This document shows positions 20,855 to 32,147 of a DNA stretch of 64,000 bases, piece by piece. The notes beneath the pieces were generated by a model that did no database searches, was not told the origin of the DNA, and saw nothing but the letters and a program-made list of their open reading frames with translations. Origin of the DNA: Prosapia bicincta (taxonomy: Eukaryota; Arthropoda; Insecta; Hemiptera; Cercopidae). The stretch lies in contig JBAIZL010000376.1 in assembly GCA_036971475.1 (NCBI GenBank), positions 3,516,001 to 3,580,000 of the forward strand, written 5' to 3'. Each line of letters opens with the position of its first letter. The first letter of the stretch is position 1. The position numbers and the translations under genes were made by a program.

Positions 20855-20950
20855 GACCATAGGAAACCCAGAAATAAAGATTAAATAGAGGAAACAAGTT
20901 TACAGACATTAATAGACACAGGCAGTAAAATGACATGTATCAAGGAGAAG
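20824..20950 (+). pseudogene. Retropepsin N-terminal half (DTG), start of pol, copy 1
   Basis: In the +1 frame relative to the Gag ORF and overlapping its end: MMPTVNRKTKTIGNPEIKIK, then a stop, then IEETSLQTLIDTGSKMTCIKE with the catalytic DTG at 20915-20923. In canonical retropepsins this half comes first. After it the reading decays; the rest of pol has been lost. Confidence 0.65.
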
Positions 20951-21264
20951 TCGAGAGAAAGGAAAATAACAAAGGATAATAAGATGGAAACAACAGGAAT
21001 GACTCAGGATATAAAAGATTAGGAGAAGGAAGCGAATGTAGGAGGGATAGATAACAAATAAACCGGAAATGACAATAGACCAGAAATGACTTAATAATTA
21101 AACAAACACTTGAAAAAAAATTAAAAAAAGAAAAATAATAATAAAATAAGAAGGGAGATATTAAATATAGGTAAAGGAAGCAATATGAATAAACTCTAGG
21201 TGATTATGTGTATAAGAAAACGTTAGCAGGAGATAAGTTTTAAGGGATGGTAACTATATCTATG

Positions 21265-22100
21265 ATAATTTATTGGAAACTTCGTCGAATAATGAATAAA
21301 GATAAAATTATATATATTTAAACTTCGTCGTATTGTAAGGGAGAATCTGCGTTGATAAATAATGGAACTTCGTCGTATATATTATATATTATAAAAGAAA
21401 TATGAATCTATGATAATAAATATTAAAGCATCGTTGAAATAAAAATATGGTAATTGTGTATTTAAACTTCGTCGTATTGTAAGGGAGAATCTGCAATGAT
21501 AAATAAGTATTAAAACAAAATTTATATTCGTTGATATAGGGATTGTGTAATCGAAGGAACTATAGATATGATCAAATAGAGGATATGAAATTGCAACCTT
21601 TAAAAATATTAGATGTTAAAACTTCATACAAAATAAACTGAAATGATATGAGAAAAGAATTGAACTGGATGTGAGATTGGAAGAAGAGATAAAATACTAA
21701 CTTCGAACTGAGAGTTAGATGAAGCTAAAAGCAAAATAAATATGAGATAAATGATAAACAGAGTAGTGACAAGGGGAAATAAGTTAAAATATATTAAATA
21801 ACCTAATTAAACAGAGATAGCAGGGATAAAAACGGAAGGAGTACAAGTAGGGTGCAATGTAAAGATAAAGATAGGTATATTCTGGATGAGCATAACAATA
21901 TAAAAAGGGGAAATATAATTTGGAAAAAGGGGAATTTGAAAATAAAATGAAATATATAAATAACGTCGATAATATGTGAAATAAAATAAATGTATATGTG
22001 AATAAGGGTGTTAATGATGTTGATGTCGTCGAAAATATGTTAAAATAAAATAAATGTCTACGTTAATAAGTGGAGGTAAGGTGAATTACCGTCATATATA
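21265..22100 (+). repeat. Dispersed ACTTCGTCG motifs in the element's 3' region
   Basis: AACTTCGTCG recurs near 21270, 21326, 21367 and 21466. Two of these sit in a longer block followed by TATTGTAAGGGAGAATCTGC. Looser CGTCGATAATATG and GTCGTCGAAAATATG forms follow near 21963 and 22027. The pattern is kept in copy 2 (58740-58945). This noncoding segment replaces pol. Confidence 0.6.
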
Positions 22101-23610
22101 TATGTAACAAAGTATATAGTATAATAAAGTTTAAAAAAAATAATAATAATAATAATAATAAAATAATAGTAATATGAAATTGGGGTTAAATTTAATATAG
22201 TTGTGTTCAGATAGAGTTGATAGATTTATAACTGAAGTGAGGTTGAGGCAAGGTTAAGACAAATTAATTTTAATTGAAAAAAAAAATTTATGATGAATAG
22301 TTGGGAGGATGCGAAAAAAGAGATAGTAAATAGAATAATAAATAACAACATATAAAATTAATGAAATAGTATTATGCGAGTTTTAAACTAGTATAAACCA
22401 TGTAAGACAAGTAGCTTGAAGTTTTCAGCTCAGTATTTGATTGGTAAAGAGTTAACATAAAATTGTATTATAGAATTAAGTATAAATGGACGAAAGTGGA
22501 CAGATGAAGGTATAAATGACTTTTAAGTGGACAATTATAAAAGTGGTAAAGACAATGGACAATAAGTTAGCCAAAGTGTTGAGGTATAACGTACTCAATA
22601 AAAATGTGTTCAGGTAGTTATTAAATAAAATGTACAAGTAGGAAATAAATGTAAATTTAAATTTAATTTAAAAAAAAAATATGTATATTTAAGCAAGCTT
22701 GTAAAATGTAAAAAAAAATGTGTAATGTAGATATTAGGATTATTTTTTTTTGTTTAAATTAAATTAGGGGACATTGTAACATTTATAGAATGGGCTATAT
22801 AATATTATTTAAGAATTGGAAAATAGATGAGAAATAACTCACACAAAATTTAAACAAAAATTCATTAAAAGATTGGTTAGGTTAAAATTGAAACTAAATT
22901 CTGGTAAAAGCCTAGGAATTGTAAACAAGGTTTTTGAACTGGAAATGTATTAGGAAATTTGTTATATCAAATAACCTAACACATAAATTAAAATAAGATA
23001 ATCTAATAATAGTTATGTGTAAACAAATTTGTAAACTGTAGGAACATAGGGCCTAAATAATTACTTGAAGGAGAAAGTGAACACGTTTGTAAACAAAAGA
23101 GAATTGAAAGGTTATGTTTGAAAAATTGGGCTAAAAACACATACAATTCAGAACTATCACAAAAGTAAAACACAAAGACACTTCACACACTAATAATATT
23201 AATAAAATAAACACTGGAAGGTTTGTTGATGATAGGAAATTGAACAGTAAGTTTCAATCAGGTTTAACCCATTCGCTTACAATGACGGCGATCCGCCGTC
23301 GCGACCCAGTGTGCCATTCTGTGAAGCGACGGTGAATCGCCGTCCTCCAATATAACTAATTTGTGTCGAGTTAGTTCTCAGTAAATCCAATAGATCGCAT
23401 ATGCATCTTATTCTACAGGCTTTGGGCTTTCCAATGGTAGTATTTTTATCTTCTTTGGACTGTCCGTTCTTTCAATATTTACGTTTTATCTGGAGACCGA
23501 TCAGCTGACATTGTCTGTGATGTTGTGTTTACGTTGTAGTTGTGTGGGATATGTTTATAACCTAACCAAATTGTATTTAATTTGTTATTTGTGTTCTTTT
23601 TAAGTTAAAA

Positions 23611-23763
23611 ATGAGTGGATTTATTATTTTATTTGTTGATGAAAGTGAGAAGGAGTTGAAAGATTGTGAAATTGAAAGAATTTTTGGAGAATGGGACAGT
23701 GATTTGTTTGAGGAAACATTTGAGAGTGATAATGAAATAAGACAGTTGGACATTGAATCTTAA
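23611..23763 (+). pseudogene. piggyBac transposase N-terminus, acidic segment
   Basis: 50 codons (MSGFIILFVDESEKELKD ... RQLDIES) rich in Asp and Glu, then a stop. The frame at 23874-24305 probably continues the same ancestral protein after a break. Confidence 0.45.
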
Positions 23764-23873
23764 ATAGATGTAGATGTAAGTAATGAATAAAAAAAATCAT
23801 AATAGACTGTAATATAACAGGTTCACCACATCATGAAAAATGTAATCTGCCTTGTTTTGCAATAAGTGATAAG

Positions 23874-24305
23874 TTGCAACTTGAGCAGCCCTCTTGTAGT
23901 TATGTTAGGCCTAGGACTCCACTAGATGTAAATAATGTAATTTCTGATATAAATGTCCAAGATAGGCCTGTATTACCATCTAATTCAGATGATGAAAGCT
24001 CACAGAATTCCAATCTAATTGAGCTACTCGATCAAATCTACCTTGATGGAATAATTGCCCCTCTGTCTCCTACTGCTAGTGAGGAGGATGATGCCCCTAG
24101 TTTTCTTGATCCTTGTCCTAGGCCTATTAGAGTTAGTACTAGAGATAGGGGTAAACCAAGAAGGGGTAGGCCTAAAGAAAAAATTCCATGTTCCAAACCA
24201 CCTAAGCCCACTAAAAGGCCAAAGAACCAGTCGGTGGGAGTGTGGACTGTGCCTCGTCGCATTTCACCTACCAGAATGTTTCAAAGTATACAACACAACA
24301 GTTAA
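23874..24305 (+). pseudogene. Probable piggyBac transposase N-terminal linker
   Basis: 143 codons starting MQLEQPSCSYVRPRTP. It has an acidic patch (SNSDDESSQNS; SEEDDAPS) then a basic Pro/Arg/Lys region (RDRGKPRRGRPKEKIPC) that resembles an AT-hook. Its place between piggyBac ends supports a transposase-derived origin; no DDD catalytic residues can be seen. Confidence 0.45.
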
Positions 24306-25612
24306 CTTTTCTTAACTCTTGTGAAATTGAAACATATTCTTTGCACCCTGAAGAATATTTTGGAGTATTTCCAAAGGTAATTTATGCTTTTACTTTAGGA
24401 TAATTGAAATAAAAAAAATAATGTTTGATATTTTTCGTTGAAACATTTTAGTTGTTTACATATTATTAAATTATAAAAGAAAAGATATTATAAATATTAG
24501 TATATATTTTGAAAGTAAATGTATTTGTGAATAAAAAAATAACAATAGGTTCCATAAGAAACATAAATATGAACTAAAAAAAAGTAATCAACAAAAACCT
24601 TTAAAAATGGTCTAAAAAATTAGTTTTTTATGGCTCAGTCGGTGTAAAAAAAATTGTAAGCGAATGGGTTAACCAAGTTAAAACGCCATTCTAAACAAAA
24701 TTGTTGGTATGTCAGCTGTAAAACAGATGTAGGTCAGTGTGACAATCGATTCTAGTGAAGAAAAAGAAAACAAACTAGATTACAGGCAACATGTGTTTTT
24801 GGAGAAGAAAGGCGGCCATATTTTAAACAATTTAAAAAAAAAAAGGACGCGTAGTTAGTAGTTGAGTTGATTCTAGCGTGGGTGACGCTACAAGACCGGA
24901 CCTGCCAGGACCAGTCAAAATTCTATTTTTTTGGAAAGAGTTCGTCTAAATTATACAGTTTTGTGAGTAAACTTGGCCAGATTAAACAGGAATAAGAAGA
25001 TTGAAAGAGTTAATACAGTGAAAATATAATTTAAAGTAAATAAAACGAATTGAAGTGTGTGAATTGTTTAATTGGAGAGAACGGGAATTTACGTAAGCGA
25101 CCAGCAAAATTTTGATATTTATTAAGTTGAGAAATAGCGCTATAAAAATAACTTTAGTGGACTTTTAAGATAGTAGAAAAGTAAAATTTGTATTTTAGAA
25201 TATCTTGTAGTTAATTAATAGTAAGAAATAATCCAGTTCAAATAGTTTGGCCTTTTTGCATTTTCAAAATTTAATATTGTTTGTTCAAAATTTATTTAAT
25301 TAACCTAAGAATTTCTAAAAATATAGCCCATACTATAACCCCGAGATATCAAGAGATCTTAAACTAGCCAAGGGTATAAAAACCTTGTAACTCAAATTTA
25401 AAGAATCGAATTTTAGTATATTTTGTTAAAAATTGTTAAGTTGTAAATTTTTGTTTTGTGTATTGTTTAATGTTGAGATGAAATTGTAATAATAAATGTT
25501 TATGAATTGTTCTTGAGTAGTTTTTTGGTTTTGGTTATTAAATAGAAATAATATATCTTCATAAAATAGTAAAACCCCGTTGCGTCTGTTTTATAAAATT
25601 ATGTTATAGTAG

Positions 25613-26524
25613 ATCTAGCTGAGAGATGTTCATGTTAACTGACAACGATCATGTATAAGACAAACAAAATGTAGGCAGAGGAAAGAGTGGCTAAGAAACC
25701 TGATAATCTTTCTGGATTTACTTGACCCCCATGAAAGCTGAATTAAATATCATGGATTGATAATAATACCTACTCGGTTTACTAACCAATATATTTAAGG
25801 TTCTCCGTTTAACGTTAAGAAATATTTTGCTTTAAAGGTTCTCAAGAAAGTCCATTTCAACTCATTCAATTATATAGTATTCAATGCACAAATTTGGTGA
25901 AAATATATATCTGGCTAGGGTAACCTAAGGCTTGTTGCATCCCTATCCTGAAAGTATGAGCCTGTAAGGATTCTTCATTAGAGACAAAACTAGAAGATAA
26001 ACGGCTATTTAGAGGGTGGCAGGAGAGACAAGATACTGAAGGAAATGAGAGGATGGAAAGAAGAGAGAAAAGGAAAAAGCAAGACAGTTATGTGAAAGGG
26101 GAAAAGGAAATATATGATAAATAAGGGGGACGAGAAATGGGAGGAAGAAAGAGGGAAACTGAAATACTCGTGTATGGTGTCATCTAAAATGTGTGGTACA
26201 TTGGTGACAAAATTAAGCTTAACCAATGATTTAGAGGGTTAAAACTAGTGATTTTATAGAATTTTAAATCAAAGTTATGAAATTGGTCTGTGAGGGAAGT
26301 AATTTAACAAATTACCTATGATCTGATTTTATACTACTTCATTATTAGTTTGATCTACAGGAAATGCCTATCCAGCAGCAAATAAACACATGATAATTAT
26401 ATTGTATTAAAAAACACAATATTCTGTATGGTAACAAACTTTTGTTATTATTTCATACACAATAGCTATAAACTATCTTCATTAAAATTGTGAATGCAAC
26501 CCTTCAATATAGTAAAAATTTTAC
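25613..26524. other. ESD intron 3, remainder
   Basis: Intron sequence with a purine-rich patch at 26010-26160 (AGGAAATGAGAGG type). No gene or repeat family recognised. The open frame on the - strand at 26226-26005 is only the complement of that patch. Confidence 0.6.
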
Positions 26525-26714
26525 CTGTGTCCCATAATGCTCTGTTTCTTATTATCTATTGGAAAGTTTGATCTAATGAGATTAGGCAGCTCTTCAATAA
26601 CATAAGAATACATTCGATAATGATTTTTCCACGGCTCTTGTGTAGCATCTACGTAAAATCCAGCTTGTAAACCAAAATCCCAGCTATCATCTTCGCCAGG
26701 AATGTTACAGTTTC
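26525..26714 (-). CDS. ESD: S-formylglutathione hydrolase / esterase D, exon 3
   Basis: Completes Arg88, then encodes residues 89-150 ([18 protein letters not shown] to KQSIMGH) and AG of the Ser151 codon. IMGHS with the next exon gives GHSMGG, the nucleophile elbow. The splice sites are GTAG at the acceptor and GTAAAA at the donor. The intron splits the catalytic Ser codon AG|T, and 9.0 kb of intron, including the LTR element, separates its two parts. Confidence 0.95.
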
Positions 26715-28725
26715 CTACACAATTTTTAAAATTGTTTTAATAGTTAAATGGGAAGATTTGTTTACTATGTAAACAAATTGTTTCCTTAGTTAAAACAATT
26801 ATGAATAAATACAAAGTTTAAAACAATTATAAATACTAAGAATTTTATATTTTTTCTTTAAAAAAAATAGAAGTTATTTTCATTTATAAAAGGACAACAA
26901 AAAACAAAGTAATTCGAAAGTAAATCAAATAAAATTACAAAAACAAATAACTAATACAGAAAAACAAAACAAAAATTTAACTATATTAACAAAAATTTAA
27001 GACAAGGCAATAAGTATTAATAAAGCATAAATTATAAAATGAAAGGTAAAAAGAAAAAGATTAATAAAGAGATGAACATAAATTAAGTTTTATTTAAACA
27101 CATTAAATGACAAAAGTGTTGACACAAAAGACCAGATAATTGTGTCAAACAATAACAAATTCATCTTCAGTTAAAGCCCTCTACAAACTTTCTAAACATC
27201 ATGCCAGGTGAATCTTTAACTCATCTCAATAAATCAGTAAAACTTCATTGTTTGACTGCTCCATGAAACTGGCAGTGGTAGATCCTTGTTGAAGACCATT
27301 TATGGATCAACCATATATAACCTTTCACTCCTTTATACAACTTAAATACAAAAAAAGCTTCTATGAAAGGACAATATACTTAATTTTCCTAAGATTGTGA
27401 TCAAGGATTAAGTGTTATCTATTTTTTACATTCCATTGATTCAATATGTCTTACTTTATGAATTACAGATGTATTTACACTTTGTTACTTGAATTTTGTA
27501 AATCACTTACTTTAGATAGTAAGTATTGTGTATTTACTTTAAATAATTTCTTAATTTTACCAAACTGAATTCACATAACTTCGGGATTTGTCTGCATCTC
27601 ATTGTTATACTCAGATTATAATATAATTATTTTGTAGTATATAAACTCACTATAAATATACAAACTGCTATTATAAATAAGTGTCATACTCTATTAATAT
27701 TATATCATCCATTATTTAAATTTTCCTGTTGTTCAATTTTTATCACTTGGAAACGATATAACAACAAAATGATAACTATAATCTTTTAGACATCAAAATC
27801 TGATGCATTTCAAGTTCAAAAGTAATATTAACTTGTTACTTGGATTTAATATTTTTGAATAACATAGAAAAATGAGACAGATAAAATACTTTAAACATTT
27901 AAAAAATATTAATTTTATTACAGTAGAGCGTCGAAAATCCTGATCAATTGGGGCCGGAACACATCCGGACTACCGAGTTATCCAGATTTTCAAACTATCT
28001 TTAAACTACTGCATATTATTCATATTTCTTTAACTATAATCTATATTAATACTTAGGGTGTTGCGTAGGTTTGAATTAAACCTGGAATTATTACAAAATA
28101 GTCATCAGAGAGCATCATAAAAATACAAAAGAATTTAGTAAAAATGTTATGTAGGGGGAAATGATGGGAACAGACAAGTGGCGACTGGTTTCACTTGAAA
28201 AATTGTCATTACAGATGAATAGTAATATTAAAAACATTTTATATGACAAATTAGCTAAAAATTAAGTTTAATAATAAATTATATTATTTTGCTGATTGGT
28301 TACAATACTTGTTATTAGTTAGAGTGCAGAACATAGAAATCTAAAGAATTTAAATCATGATTAAATATACTGTATGTTAATTTAAATTTAGTTATGACAC
28401 ATTTTTTGGAATTGAATTTTTTTCTTTGCATTTATAATTAAAGTTAACACTTAGTTTAAAAACGCATTGTAGTGGTACCAAGCATGCTCTCTTCACGCCG
28501 AAAGCCGTATACGCTGTAAACTCAATGCGGATTTGCGACACTCTGGATTTTTGAAATCTACTGTATTTAAAAATCTATATTAATTTAAATAATTTATTTT
28601 CATACAGTATTATTGAGAAACCATAACATACAAATACATATTTGAATGTGTTCTTAATTTTTTAGTAATTATCTGTATCAACAATTGTAACTGCTATTAC
28701 CATAAATATAAGCTATGTATCTTAC
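26715..28725. other. ESD intron 2
   Basis: AT-rich intron holding the Tigger-type MITE at 27921-28563. Nothing else recognised. Confidence 0.6.
27921..28563. mobile_element. Tigger-type MITE
   Basis: 643 bp with terminal CAGTAGAGCGTCGAAAATCC and the complement of CAGTAGATTTCAAAAATCCA, flanked by TA. No coding capacity. Its end sequence resembles that of the element split at 43973-51258. Confidence 0.7.
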
Positions 28726-28916
28726 TTGGACTAGTGTCAGGACAAACAACTACAAATCCATGTGATGCTGCATATTTCTGTGCCCCTGCTTTCTGAATAA
28801 AATTTGTCTCGTTGCATGTAAGTCCTGACAGCCAGTATATTACTGGTACCTTTTCTCCATTTTCAGTTTGGGGAGGTAAATATATAGCAAACCTCATTTC
28901 ACATTTTAATTCTTTG
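28726..28916 (-). CDS. ESD: S-formylglutathione hydrolase / esterase D, exon 2
   Basis: Residues 24 (split Ser) to 88 (split Arg): [15 protein letters not shown], then [31 protein letters not shown] is the oxyanion-loop region of the family and DTSPR a conserved loop. Acceptor TTTCAG, donor GTAAGA. Length and phase fit both neighbours. Confidence 0.95.
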
Positions 28917-29147
28917 CTGAAATTTAAAACAAAATTTAACTCAAAACACATGCAAATAAAACACAGTTATGAAATATATAATATTGGCCTAACCTGCAAC
29001 AGTTTTATTCAAAAAATGGAAAATCCAGTTATGACAAATACTGTAAAACAGTTAAAATCTTATATATCTAACGATAATTTAACTGTGATATTTTTATAAA
29101 AAGTTGGGTTAAAATTATTTCAAAACCCGTACCAGTGTAGACTAGTG

Positions 29148-29686
29148 GTTAGCAAACGTTTCTGACCCACAGCTCAGAAACCTTGATGTAAAAATATTGT
29201 CTGGTAGCAGTCCTACAGAAAATTAGGCATATTTTGTTGGTAGTAAAGTTTTAAGTAAATTTTTATCAATGAATTATTTCTTGCTACAGTACAAGAACAC
29301 AAGGGTATATTTTTCTCAAGATTTTTAAAAACTGTAAAAAAGTCAATAAACAAACAGCATGGTTTAGCCTCGACTTAGGTAGTGTTAAATAAGAATTTTA
29401 CCTAGTTATTAAAAAAGTATCTATTCCCTGGGTAAAAAATAAAGACAGAACAGTAAACCTATAGCATATCAGTTCTTTACTCTTAGAAAACTATTTTAAC
29501 AATTTTACGGCTGAATATAACATTATGTACATCATGATTTGAATATATCAAAACCAGACAAATTTGTGAATTTACTTACTGCATTTCATATTATTAATTT
29601 AAACGTCTAATTCTGAGGAACGTCGCAGCATCCATGACATTAATCAATGCTGCCCCAAGTAGCTGTGGCACATACTTCTGAACCAC
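29148..29686. mobile_element. hAT-like element, decayed
   Basis: The left end is CTAGTGGTTAGCAAACGTTT and the right end is the complement of CAGTGGTTCAGAAGTATGTG. Such ends are usual for hAT (Charlie-type) elements. No transposase seen. It lies in ESD intron 1. The end alone recurs at about 30825-30855. Confidence 0.45.
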
Positions 29687-31085
29687 TGAAATAAACAATG
29701 TTTTCCCAGCAATGTAAAATCAAGCTAGAATTGGTAATTTTGACAACAGTGGAATATAGGACAACATTGTGAAATTTAGATATTATAAGCTTTTTAAAAA
29801 TACAGGAGAACCAAAAGTTCCTAACACTAATCGCTTGATGAGAAGCTTCAAACATTATTTAAATCGATTTATTTATACTACATTCAATGATGTGTATCAG
29901 GAATGCCCAACTTCTTAACGCTAAAGGGCCACTTCAATACTCCTAGTGAAGACGAGAGCCACACAACTATTTCCACACATACATTAAGAAGCCAAACTTA
30001 GGCAATACGTATATCATATAGTATCTGTTGTACATGAAATAATATGAATCAACAAACGTTAAGCAAAAATTTTCATATACATTTAATACCAACCTCAATG
30101 TACAAAGGATCAAAATAAGTAAAATATTAAATATTTAGTTGTTATTTAATCATTTTGTTTACGCTTATCAGAACACAGTATTGGGGAAAAACTCTAATCA
30201 ATTTAAACCTAAAATCATCCACAAGAATGTACCTTGCTTAGTGAGAAAACTGTGGGAGGGCACAATCGTTTTGCAGTTCAGCAAAATCAATCTGAATTGA
30301 AGGGGTTGCAACCTTTAGCAGATCTCGAAGATGGATGTCTGTAAGTTTTTTTGCGGTGATTGATTTTATAAATTTCATTGACAAAGCGCACCAATTTCAT
30401 TGGTTTAAAAAGTGCACTGACAAAGCTATTTTCCTACCGAAGTTTGGGATATTTCTCCGCAGGCACATGACTCCAAAATGCAGTACCCATTTCCAACCTT
30501 ATCTGAAAATTTGGATCATTTTGCAAGTCACAGAGCTCTCACTAGTGGCAACAGCTGTGTTCTACCAATATCCTATACCAATCTATGCTTTTATGTATTA
30601 CATTTATTAATAAATCAATAGTCGATGTATTTAACATTCGTCTGAGCCCACATAAAACCTGATCGCAGTCCACTAGTTGGCCATCCCTGGTGTATATAAA
30701 AGCTCAGGCTCACGTTATCCAGATAGAATTGTAATTTATATCCTGATTCATTTCATATTTTTAATTTAAACGTTTACTTCTGAGGTACATTGCAATATCC
30801 CTGACACTGATCTGTGCCGCTCCAAGTAACTGTGGCACACACTTTGAGAACCACTGAAATAAACAATGATTTCCCAGCAATGTAAAATCAAGCTAGAATT
30901 GGTAACTTGACAATAGTGAAATATAGGACAACATTGTGCAGTTTAGTTATTATAAAAAGTTAATAAAAAAACAGATTTTATCAGAAGATGCCAACACTAA
31001 TCAGTTGAAGAAATGCTTTAAACATTAGTTATTTCACTATTTAAATCTATTGATTTATACTACATTCAATGGTGTATATAAAAGA
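29560..31085. repeat. 330-bp direct duplication in ESD intron 1
   Basis: 29560-29895 and 30740-31085 are diverged direct copies; for example both contain CAGCAATGTAAAATCAAGCT and ATACTACATTCAATG. A hAT-like insertion (29898-30685) sits at the right edge of the first copy. Confidence 0.7.
29898..30685. mobile_element. hAT-like element
   Basis: Ends CAGGAATGCCCAACTTC and the complement of CAGGGATGGCCAACTAG. It is flanked by related GTGTAT sequences on both sides, consistent with an imperfect target duplication, and the second copy of the surrounding repeat shows the unfilled site. No transposase frame is preserved. Confidence 0.6.
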
Positions 31086-31500
31086 GATCTGAGGGACACC
31101 AGGCCTCTCCTAAAATATATATAAAGTTGATCATTTTTATTACACATTTTAACACATTAAAAAATAAACATAAGTAAAGTTATGTTGACATATCTGGACA
31201 TAGCTATTTACTATATATTTTACTTATAGAATAAGTTTTGTATTAACTCGCATTTGTAAGGCAATCAAACATAAGACAATGGAACTGTTATAAATCTGAA
31301 GGCAAGGGACTGTGTGCAGTTCATAAGAAATTTATTTAAAAAAACGGGCATTCAAATTCTTAGAAAAATTCAAGTGGGAATTTAAAAGTATAATTAGCAA
31401 CAAGTAAACTAATGAGCCAAAGCATACAAACCCGTGCAGTTCTTAAAGTAGAAGTTTTTAAGAAGGATGTAAATCCCAAACCCTGTTACTTGTATGTGTG

Positions 31501-31552
<52 letters not shown>
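31501..31552. repeat. (AT)n tract
   Basis: Alternating TA beside the foldback that carries the hammerhead motif at 31621. Confidence 0.9.
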
Positions 31553-31556
<4 letters not shown>

Positions 31557-31577
31557 AATATGTTTTCTTGTGTATTA

Positions 31578-31710
31578 ATAAAGAACAAAAGTCAAAATAC
31601 AAATAAACAATTTGTTTAATATTCCTGATGATGTTGGTACCGTTAGCCAACGAAAAGCTTTGAATTGTAAATTCAAATATAATTCTTGTATTTGTATTTT
31701 GACTTTTGTT

Positions 31711-31717
<7 letters not shown>
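31578..31717 (+). repeat. Foldback with hammerhead at its apex
   Basis: AAAGAACAAAAGTCAAAATA at about 31580 pairs with its complement TATTTTGACTTTTGTTCTTT at about 31696-31715, giving an outer helix of over 20 bp that extends helix I of the ribozyme motif at 31621-31665. The element is bounded on both sides by (AT)n. Confidence 0.75.
31621..31665 (+). ncRNA. Hammerhead ribozyme, canonical core
   Basis: All invariant core bases are present: CTGATGA at 31625-31631 and GAAA at 31652-31655. Helix I is ATTC (31621-31624) with GAAT (31662-31665). Helix II is GTTGG/CCAAC with a U just before it. Helix III is a minimal AAGCTT, and cleavage is predicted after T31661. This is the compact form known from PLE terminal repeats. 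It lies in ESD intron 1, antisense to the gene. Predicted self-cleaving RNA; not tested. Confidence 0.8.
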
Positions 31718-31804
<87 letters not shown>

Positions 31805-31828
31805 ACACACACACACACACACACACAT
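31713..31828. repeat. (AT)n then (AC)n microsatellite
   Basis: About 88 bases of alternating AT followed by about 26 bases of AC. The Ile-Tyr-rich frames here on both strands are artefacts. Confidence 0.95.
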
Positions 31829-32147
31829 ATGTGTACAACGTCATGTTAAAAGATATGATAGGTTGAAATACAAAATTAGTTTTTGTCTGTAAGTTTCTAA
31901 AAACCTAAACATAAATAAGTTGAAGATAGTTGTAGAAAAGTGGAATTTATATATGTATGGAGATTTTTGTTTTTTTGCACCACAGTTACTGCCAAACACT
32001 TAGAATAACCGAAAGTTCAGTGAGTTTCTACTGCATTTGTATTAGCCACAACATGATATTGAGTCTATCCCTACCACAAATTGTGTTTGAAAACAAAAAA
32101 CACTTATCTTATAATTCTGTCAATTAAGTAACTAGAATTAAGCTTAC

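Larger units (their letters stand above)
23268..24668 (+). mobile_element. piggyBac-like element nested in LTR
   Basis: 1401 bp flanked by TTAA on both sides (23264-23267 and 24669-24672). The ends are CCCATTCGCTTACAAT and its complement ending in GGG. Subterminal GACGGCG and CGCCGTC repeats lie at the left end. Two short ORFs (23611-23763 and 23874-24305) look like the N-terminal part of a transposase; the catalytic domain is absent. It inserted after the LTR element. Confidence 0.92.
18109..25608 (+). mobile_element. LTR retrotransposon copy 1 (non-autonomous, Gypsy-like)
   Basis: Two 1429-bp LTRs (18109-19537, and 22775-25608 once its insertion is removed) surround a 3.2-kb interior. The 4-bp duplication GTAG lies at 18105-18108 and 25609-25612. 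The interior holds a primer-binding site, a Gag-like ORF and protease pieces, but no reverse transcriptase, RNase H or integrase. The LTRs are almost identical, so insertion was recent. The element sits in ESD intron 3 on the opposite strand to the gene. Confidence 0.92.
22775..25608 (+). repeat. 3' LTR of copy 1, interrupted by piggyBac-like insertion
   Basis: Begins TGTAACATTT after a short purine run (AGGGGAC) that may be the polypurine tract. Removing 23268-24668 and one TTAA leaves 1429 bp, exactly the length of the other LTR. Confidence 0.92.

Noticed and set aside
24038..24315. Overlapping frames over the piggyBac ORF (24038-24262 - and 24055-24315 +)
   Set aside because: Shadows of the 23874-24305 frame without family motifs.
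31486..31866. Open frames rich in Ile-Tyr on both strands (also near 2500-2716, 8352-8594, 50334, 53527)
   Set aside because: They are translations of (AT)n microsatellites and carry no protein signal.
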